From JBCCXL01 sp039191605 (GTDB taxonomy: Bacteria; Acidobacteriota; Thermoanaerobaculia; Multivoradales; JAHZIX01): DNA of 64,000 nt. Made by a program: the position numbers and the translations under genes. Below, in pieces: positions 58,094 through 64,000 of this stretch (the first letter of the stretch is position 1; each line of letters begins with the position of its first letter). The stretch lies in the NCBI GenBank assembly GCA_039191605.1, contig JBCCXL010000022.1:43403-107402 (forward strand). Direction: 5' to 3'. The notes beneath the pieces were generated by a model. It was not told where the DNA came from. It did not search any database and saw nothing but the letters and a program-made list of their open reading frames with translations.

Positions 58094-58771
58094 TTAGGAC
58101 TGCACTGCCTCTAGAGCCGGTCGCGCTTCGAGCTTCGCCGCGGCGCCGGAGCCGAGGCTGACCCGGCGCCCCCCCTCGAGCTCCAGCTCCACCGTCTCCG
58201 CGGCGGGATCGATGCCGACGAGGCGAACCAGCGCCCCGGGCACCAGCCCGCTGCGATCTACCAGACGCAGAAAGTCGCCGCTTTGATCCCGCACTCGGGC
58301 GATGTAGACGGTGCTGCCTTCCTCGAAGCTCAGCAGATCGGCATAGCGCCCCTCGTCCACCACCCCCTCGGCGCTGGGAATGGGATCCCCGTGGGGATCC
58401 ACCGAAGGGTGCCCCAGCATCTCGTCCATGCGCGCGACCAGCCGATCGGAGACCACGTGCTCCAGCTGCTCCGCCTCTTCGTGGACCTCGCCCCAATCAA
58501 AGCCCATCACCTCGACGAGAAAGACTTCGATCAGCCGATGACGCCGCAGCACGTGAAGCGCCAGCTGGCGGCCGGCGGCGCTCAGTCTCACACCGGCGTA
58601 GGGCTCATACTCCACGAGGTCACTCTGGGCGAGGGTCTTGACCATTGCGGTCACCGTTCCGGAGGCTACCCCGAGAGCCTCCGCCACGGTCCCCATACTG
58701 ACCAAGCCCGAGGCGCGCTGCTCCTCGAGATAGATGCACTTCAAATAGTCTTCAACAGTGCTGGTGGGCAT
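58094..58771 (-). CDS. DtxR/MntR-family metal-dependent repressor
   Basis: A 225-residue metalloregulator. The winged helix (about 1-65: VEDYLKCIYLEEQ, MGTVAEALGVASGTVTAMVKTL) is followed by a dimerisation/metal domain with HVLRRHRLIEVFLVEVMGFDWGEVHEEAEQLEHVVSDRLV and GHPSVDPHGDPIP, and a C-terminal SH3-like FeoA domain. In this family Mn2+ or Fe2+ binding enables DNA binding to repress metal uptake. GGAG nine bases upstream supports ATG 58771 over a GTG at 58786. Target genes are not apparent here; its neighbours are an orphan permease and the tandem-repeat region. Confidence 0.9.
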   Translation of the reverse strand: MPTSTVEDYLKCIYLEEQRASGLVSMGTVAEALGVASGTVTAMVKTLAQSDLVEYEPYAGVRLSAAGRQLALHVLRRHRLIEVFLVEVMGFDWGEVHEEAEQLEHVVSDRLVARMDEMLGHPSVDPHGDPIPSAEGVVDEGRYADLLSFEEGSTVYIARVRDQSGDFLRLVDRSGLVPGALVRLVGIDPAAETVELELEGGRRVSLGSGAAAKLEARPALEAVQS

Positions 58772-59122
58772 CAGCTGTAGCTCCACGAGGCGGGTCAGGT
58801 CGGGCGGGAAGAAGCTCCTCGGGGGCTAGGTTACCGCAGCATCTCCTCATGTCGAGGAGGAGCGGTCGTACCAAGAATGAAGCAAACACCATCGTGGTCG
58901 ACGCCAGGTCTTCAATCCCTGAGGGCGAGCCCTAAAGCACGCTGATGGAGCTTATCGCGGCCCGCTTACGGAATGGCCTTCCGAGGTCTCCACAGCGAGG
59001 CCGCCACAACGCTTTCCGCTCGGTAGATTCCGGGCCAAAAGCTTATTTGAGTATCTAAATGTGACCGCGCCACTAGACATTCTTGAAGTCACCCGCTACC
59101 CTTCTGCGCAACTTACCTTGTT
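58772..59122. other. Non-coding region upstream of the repeats
   Basis: No gene is seen. AT-rich patches at 59035-59065 (AAAAGCTTATTTGAGTATC) could hold a promoter, but no confident pair of boxes can be called. The left end of the repeat array decays here. Confidence 0.45.
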
Positions 59123-59625
59123 GATCGCCCCATTCGAGGGCGCCTGCCACTTACGTAGGGACGGCCCGAACTCCGCGTCGTCCTCTCCCAAACGAACCGC
59201 GTCGATTCACCCCGTTTGGGCTGGCTCGCTAAGGTAGAAATCTCCCCCTCTGCGTGGAGGGGAAGGCTTCAACCCTTCTCGAGTCGGTTGACCGCCCCAT
59301 TAATGGGCGCACGCCGCTTACGACGGGACGTACCTCATCCTGGGTCGTCCTCTCCCAAACGAACCGCTTCAATTCACTTCGCTCGGATCGACTCGCTAAG
59401 GTCGAAATCTGCCCCCTCAGCGTGGAGGGGAAGACTTCAACTCTTCTCGAGTCTGTGGATCGCCCCAACAGCGGGCGCATGCCACTCACACAAGGGGCGA
59501 GCCCGTCCGGGGTCGTCCTCTTTCCCACCAGTACCGCGTCGTTCCGCTCCGTTCGGATCGACTCGCTAAGGTCGAAATCTGCCCCCTCAGCGTGGAGGGG
59601 AAGGTCTCTACACCTTCTCGAGCCG
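59123..59625. repeat. About three tandem ~168-bp repeats with conserved hairpins
   Basis: Anchors recur at the same spacing: GATCGCCCCA-type at 59123, 59290 and 59458; GTCGTCCTCTCCCAAACGAA-type at 59178, 59345 and 59513; CTCGCTAAGG at 59225, 59392 and 59562. Each unit holds a CCCCTC-loop-GAGGGG hairpin followed by a second stem, GAAGG/CCTTC, GAAGA/TCTTC and GAAGGT/ACCTTC in units 1, 2 and 3. The bases change but pairing is kept. Function unknown. Confidence 0.85.
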
Positions 59626-59650
59626 AAAGAGCCGCGCACGCGGTCGGTCA

Positions 59651-59683
59651 TCATTCGCCATCACCAGTCGTGATGGTGAATGA
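59651..59683 (+). promoter_or_regulatory. 14-bp hairpin in the leader of the protease gene
   Basis: TCATTCGCCATCAC (59651-59664) pairs with GTGATGGTGAATGA (59670-59683), with a single G-T pair, around a 5-base loop. It ends 19 bases before the ribosome-binding site AGGAGGT (59704-59710), so it lies in the probable 5' untranslated leader. Confidence 0.7.
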
Positions 59684-59719
59684 CTTTCCTTCCCTTTCAT
59701 CTTAGGAGGTATTCCCATC

Positions 59720-62700
59720 ATGATGAGCTTCTCTCAGTCTCGCGGCCTCTCTCTGGGGCTTGCGCTGGGACTCGCGCTACTGCTGAGCTTCGGCTCCGCT
59801 GCCCTCGCAGCGGGCCCCGTAGACCATGGGCATAATCACAGCCATGACCACAGCCTGGTCAAGCAGCGTAACTACGACGCCCGTATCGAATCGAACCGTA
59901 AGGCCCCGGCTCTCAACTTCGAGAGCGCTCAAGAGGCCGCCATCGAGACCCTGCGCGCCAAGATCCCTGGCCTGCGGGCGTCCGTAGACTCCGCCACCGG
60001 CGTCACTCGCACCCTGTCCAGCGATGTCGGCTACCTGACCGACGGAGTCGGCGCTGGTGAAGCCCTCGATGCCGGCCTTGGCTTCGTGCAGGCCAACCTC
60101 GGCGCCTTCGGTCTCACCGCCGCGGATCTCGCGGATTATGAGATCACCGACAGCGTATACACCGAGCGCACCGGCGCGACCCACATCTACCTGCGTCAGA
60201 CCCACGCTGGGCTGCCGGTCTACAACGGCCAGCTGCACCTCAACGTGAACCGCAACGGTCGCGTGATCAGCGTCAACAACGCCTTCCTGCCGGAGCTCGC
60301 CTCCGCGGTGAACATCACCACCCCCGTGCTCAACGCCACCGAGGCCGTCGCCGCCGCGATGGATCATCTGGGCCTGAAGCTGGAGCGCAACCCCACCGCG
60401 CTGAACCTGCCCTCCGGCATTCAGCAGACCACCCGCATCGACCCCGCGGGTATCTCCCAGCGGGACATCGAGGCCAACCTGATGGTCATTCCGGTGCGCC
60501 GCGCCAAGGCTCGCCTGGTGTGGAACTTCCAGATCTGGACCACCGACTCCATCCACGCCTTCGACTTCACCGTCGACGCCAAGAACGGCAAGGTCTGGAC
60601 CCGCTTCGACTGGGCCGCTGACGATCAGTACCGGGTATACGAGGCTCCGGCCGAGAGCCCGAACCACGTCACCCCGCTGCCGCCGGCGGACGGCCGCGTG
60701 CTGGTCACCGACCCGGCCAACGCCACCGCCTCTCCCTTCGGCTGGCACGACACCAACGGCGCCGCTGGCGCCGAGTTCACCACCCATCGCGGCAACAACG
60801 CGTACGCCTACGACGACCGCGACAACAACAACCAGCCGCCCTCCAGCCAGCCGAATTGCGGCGCTTCGCTGGTGTGCGACTTCCCCCTCAACCTGAACCA
60901 GGCGCCGAGCCAGTACATCCCGGCGGCGGTCACCAACCTCTTCTACTGGAACAACATCATCCACGATGTGCAGTACCAGTACGGCTTCGACGAGGCCGGC
61001 GGTAACTTCCAGGAGAACAACTACGGCAACGGCGGCTCCGGCAGCGACTCCGTCAACGCCGAGGCCCAGGACGGCTCCGGCAGCAACAACGCGAACTTCG
61101 CGACGCCTCCCGATGGCTCCAACCCCCGCATGCAGATGTACACCTGGTCCGCTCCCAACCCGGATAAGGACGGTGACTTCGACAACGGCATCGTGATCCA
61201 CGAGTACGGCCACGGCATCTCCATCCGCCAGGTTGGCGGCCCCTCCAACTCCGGCTGCCTGAGCAACACCCAGCAGCCCGGTGAGGGTTGGTCCGATTGG
61301 TTCGCCCTGGCCTACACCCATGAGGTCGGCGACGCCGGCACCGACCGCCGCGGCATCGGCACCTACGCGCTGGACGAGCCCACCACCGGTGACGGCATCC
61401 GCACCCAGCCCTACAGCACCAACAACTCCATCAACACCTGGACCTACAACACCATCTCTACCGGTGTTTCCATCCCCCACGGCGTCGGCGCCGTGTGGTC
61501 CCAGGCCATCTGGGAAGCCTACTGGGCCCTGGTGGACATCCACGGCTTCGATTCCAACCTCTACAACGCCGCGGGCGGCGCTGGTAACCAGCGCATGATG
61601 CTCTACGTCAACGAGGGTCTGAAGAACACCGCTTGCGGTCCGACCTTCCTCGACACCCGCGACGGCGTGATCCAGGCCGCCATCGACAACTACGGCGGCG
61701 TGGACGTCTGCCCGCTGTGGGAGGCCTTCGCTGCCTTCGGTCTCGGCACCAACGCCAGCACCGGCGGCTCCAACAGCACTTCCGCCACCAACGGCTTTGA
61801 CATTCCGGCGCAGTGCTCCTGCTCGCCGGCGGCCATCGCCGACGCCGGTCCGGACGTGACGATCTGTCAGGGCGAGAGCACCACCATCGGTACTTCCGCC
61901 AACGCCAGCACCAGCTACAGCTGGTCCCCGGGTGGTCAGACCTCGGCGCAGATCAGCGTCTCGCCGTCCTCCACCAGCACCTTCACCGTGACCGCCACCA
62001 CTTCCTGCGGTAGCGACTCGGATTCGGTGACGGTCTTCGTCGACGACGGCTCCAACCCGGGCCTCAACGAGGACTTCGAGGGCAGCACCTCCGGCTGGAG
62101 CGCTACCGGTCTTTGGCATCAGGTGACCAACTCCGCCTGCGCCAGCCCGGGCTACTCCTCCGCGACCAACGCCTTCTACTTCGGCCAGGATTCTTCCTGC
62201 AACTACGACACCGGCGCAGCCACCGCGGGCAACCTGATCTCGCCGCCGATCACCGGCATCGAGAGCAGCTCCACCCTGACCTTCGACTACTACCGAGTGG
62301 TCGAGAGCTTCAGCGGTAACTTCGACCGCACGGAGGTCGCCATCTCCAGCGATGACGGCGCCAGCTGGACCAACGTCTGGACCCGCAGCTCCGCCGACGC
62401 CTCCACGGCATCCTGGCAGAGCAGTGGAGCCATCTCGCTGTCCGCCTACGCTGGCTCCACCATCCGGGTGCGCTTCCGCTTCGACTCTGGCGACGGTGTT
62501 GGCAACAACTTCACCGGCTGGTTCGTCGACGACGTGGTGGTCACCGGTTCCTCGCCTTGCGGCGGCGGCAACACCGCTCCGACGGCGAACATCACCGCTC
62601 CGAGCAACGGCGCGACCTTCGAGTCCGGCACTTCCGTGTCCTTCGCGGGTAACGCCTCTGACGCCGAGGACGGCACTCTCACCGGCTCCCTGAGCTGGAC

Positions 62701-64000
62701 GTCCTCTCTGGACGGATCCATCGGCTCCGGTGGCTCCTTCTCCACCTCGTCGCTGTCTGTCGGTAATCACACCATCACCGCCTCCGTCTCCGACTCCGGC
62801 GGTCTGAATGCTTCCGACAGCATCACCCTCACCATCGACGCCAACGACGCTCCGGTGGTGACCATCACCGCTCCGGCGGACGGTTCCAGCTTCGCCGAGG
62901 GCGCCAACGTGTCCTTCTCCGGCACCGCTGCGGACCAGGAGGATGGCTCCCTCACCGGCTCGCTGGCCTGGAGCTCCTCCCTCGACGGCGCCATCGGCTC
63001 CGGTGGTTCCTTCTCCACCGCGTCGCTGTCTGTCGGTAACCACACCATCACCGCCTCCGTCACTGACTCCGGCGGCCTGAGTGACTCCGACAGCATCGCT
63101 GTCACCATCACCGGCGGCGGCCCTGGCGGCGACTTCATCGACTTCAACACCACCCCGCTCATCTCCTACTCCACGCAGGACAACACGGGGAGCGGCTCGG
63201 TGGCGATCGAAGATAGTGGTGCTACCTACGCCCTCACCGGCAACCGCTGGCGTCGTACCGACGGCGGCACCTTCACCATCACCGCCAACACGGTGTTGGA
63301 GTTCGACTTCCTGTCCACTTCCGAGGGTGAAATCCACGGAATTGGCTTCGACGAGGACGACAACATCTCCAACGGTGGCCGCGTGTTCAACGTGTTCGGT
63401 ACCCAGAACTGGGGCGCGGACATCGACTGGACCCCGCAGTACACCACCGCCGAGCTGGGAACCTGGAAGTCCTACACCATCCCGGTCGGTACCTTCTACA
63501 CCGGCTCCGGCTTCAACCTCGTCCTGGTCAACGACAAGGACGCCGGGGCGGACAACAACACCAGCAAGTTCCGCAACGTGCGGGTCTACGAGGACACTCC
63601 GCCTCCGGGCTGCGTCACCGTCGACTTCACCTCTGGCGCTTCTGGCTGGACCAACGACACCGCCAACAGCACCTGCAGCACCGGCACCTTCGTGGTCGGT
63701 ACCCCGACTCAGCAGGTCAACGGCGGCGTCACCACCCAGGTTGGCGGTGACCACACCACCGGCAGCGGCAACGCCTTCTTCACGGCGACCAACACCGCTG
63801 CGGGCACCAACGATGTCGATGGCGGCACCTGCATCGCCACCTCTGGAGTCACCTCGGTCACCGAGGCTTCGGACGTGTCGATCTGGTACTTCCACGGCCA
63901 GCGCGACGCTGGAGATGACGCGGGCGACTTCTTCGACCTCGAAATCTCCACCAACGGCGGCACCTCCTGGACCAGCCTCGCCTCCTTCGGCGACGTGCAG
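59720..64000 (+). CDS. Secreted M36 (fungalysin-like) metalloprotease, cut by window edge
   Basis: At least 1,427 codons of a secreted metalloprotease. The signal peptide is about 1-31 (LGLALGLALLLSFGSAALA), with a His-rich N terminus (DHGHNHSHDHS). An FTP/PepSY-type propeptide reaches to about 330. The catalytic domain has HEYGH at residues 494-498 and the third ligand in GEGWSDWFAL, the M36 zinc site. After it come a PKD/Ig-like module (about 705-775), a carbohydrate- or jelly-roll-like module (LNEDFEGSTSGW), two nearly identical Ig-like repeats (about 950-1130) and a further beta-domain. The C terminus lies past the right edge, so sorting signals are unseen. TAGGAGGT nine bases before ATG 59720 fixes the start. 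It degrades extracellular protein or peptide substrates; the specific target is unknown. Confidence 0.93.
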   Translation, partial: MMSFSQSRGLSLGLALGLALLLSFGSAALAAGPVDHGHNHSHDHSLVKQRNYDARIESNRKAPALNFESAQEAAIETLRAKIPGLRASVDSATGVTRTLSSDVGYLTDGVGAGEALDAGLGFVQANLGAFGLTAADLADYEITDSVYTERTGATHIYLRQTHAGLPVYNGQLHLNVNRNGRVISVNNAFLPELASAVNITTPVLNATEAVAAAMDHLGLKLERNPTALNLPSGIQQTTRIDPAGISQRDIEANLMVIPVRRAKARLVWNFQIWTTDSIHAFDFTVDAKNGKVWTRFDWAADDQYRVYEAPAESPNHVTPLPPADGRVLVTDPANATASPFGWHDTNGAAGAEFTTHRGNNAYAYDDRDNNNQPPSSQPNCGASLVCDFPLNLNQAPSQYIPAAVTNLFYWNNIIHDVQYQYGFDEAGGNFQENNYGNGGSGSDSVNAEAQDGSGSNNANFATPPDGSNPRMQMYTWSAPNPDKDGDFDNGIVIHEYGHGISIRQVGGPSNSGCLSNTQQPGEGWSDWFALAYTHEVGDAGTDRRGIGTYALDEPTTGDGIRTQPYSTNNSINTWTYNTISTGVSIPHGVGAVWSQAIWEAYWALVDIHGFDSNLYNAAGGAGNQRMMLYVNEGLKNTACGPTFLDTRDGVIQAAIDNYGGVDVCPLWEAFAAFGLGTNASTGGSNSTSATNGFDIPAQCSCSPAAIADAGPDVTICQGESTTIGTSANASTSYSWSPGGQTSAQISVSPSSTSTFTVTATTSCGSDSDSVTVFVDDGSNPGLNEDFEGSTSGWSATGLWHQVTNSACASPGYSSATNAFYFGQDSSCNYDTGAATAGNLISPPITGIESSSTLTFDYYRVVESFSGNFDRTEVAISSDDGASWTNVWTRSSADASTASWQSSGAISLSAYAGSTIRVRFRFDSGDGVGNNFTGWFVDDVVVTGSSPCGGGNTAPTANITAPSNGATFESGTSVSFAGNASDAEDGTLTGSLSWTSSLDGSIGSGGSFSTSSLSVGNHTITASVSDSGGLNASDSITLTIDANDAPVVTITAPADGSSFAEGANVSFSGTAADQEDGSLTGSLAWSSSLDGAIGSGGSFSTASLSVGNHTITASVTDSGGLSDSDSIAVTITGGGPGGDFIDFNTTPLISYSTQDNTGSGSVAIEDSGATYALTGNRWRRTDGGTFTITANTVLEFDFLSTSEGEIHGIGFDEDDNISNGGRVFNVFGTQNWGADIDWTPQYTTAELGTWKSYTIPVGTFYTGSGFNLVLVNDKDAGADNNTSKFRNVRVYEDTPPPGCVTVDFTSGASGWTNDTANSTCSTGTFVVGTPTQQVNGGVTTQVGGDHTTGSGNAFFTATNTAAGTNDVDGGTCIATSGVTSVTEASDVSIWYFHGQRDAGDDAGDFFDLEISTNGGTSWTSLASFGDVQ

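Noticed and set aside
59123..59625. CRISPR array
   Set aside because: Units of 168 bp are similar along their whole length; there are no short repeats with unique spacers and no cas genes.
59229..59673. Open frames of about 140 codons across the 168-bp repeats
   Set aside because: They exist in several frames and both strands because the unit length is a multiple of three; conservation follows hairpin pairing rather than codons.
59777..63895. A 1,372-codon open frame on the minus strand
   Set aside because: It is antisense to the M36 protease in a GC-rich gene, has a low-complexity Gly/Ala/Val composition and no domain; the plus-strand protein has clear catalytic motifs.

Overview
The window reads as chromosome of a GC-rich, Gram-negative bacterium of the phylum Acidobacteriota, possibly a Thermoanaerobaculia-like lineage. 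The support is gene content, not a phylogeny. It holds two fused GWxTD/VWFA proteins, three large orphan FtsX/MacB permeases of the kind expanded in Acidobacteria, an ECF sigma factor beside a kinase-TPR protein, a TonB-dependent receptor and LapB-type envelope machinery. No tRNA, rRNA, CRISPR array, transposase or phage gene was seen. Genes are cut by both edges: a non-ribosomal peptide synthetase (NRPS) on the left and a secreted M36 metalloprotease on the right.

Layout. 1-3.9 kb: start of an NRPS (A-PCP-C) on the minus strand and a divergent SpeD-like pyruvoyl enzyme. 4.2-9.6 kb: exported VCBS/ASPIC protein, SurA-N chaperone, RsmI and a cysteine desulfurase. 9.8-15.5 kb: two tandem exported GWxTD-VWA proteins. 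16-20 kb: a candidate zinc-response locus on the minus strand, with a small membrane protein, a His/acid-rich TonB receptor and a stand-alone S14 with only one cysteine. 20.2-21 kb: Maf with an inserted pentapeptide repeat.

21.1-30 kb is the most unusual part. An exported protein carries nine copies of a VNEEDPDDPGL motif. Divergent from it are a very diverged sigma-like protein, a single-pass membrane protein, an ECF sigma factor and a Ser/Thr kinase with TPRs. Two of these genes share a 22-bp upstream element (18/22 identical). 30-34 kb: fatty-acid beta-oxidation pair FadI/FadJ. 34-41.8 kb: membrane Zn peptidase, phosphohexomutase, hydrolase, RlmH, a zinc-less DksA, a LapA/LapB-like fusion and HolA. 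41.8-46.2 kb: TAXI-TRAP transporter, His-rich exported protein and a ferredoxin. 46.4-58.8 kb: three orphan permeases, a split lysine-ketoglutarate reductase/saccharopine dehydrogenase pair, a PstS-like protein and a DtxR-type regulator.

58.8-59.7 kb is non-coding. It holds about three tandem copies of a ~168-bp repeat with hairpins that keep pairing through compensatory changes, then a 14-bp hairpin, directly ahead of the M36 protease. Start codons were chosen by ribosome-binding site and family length. No promoter could be called with confidence from the sequence alone.
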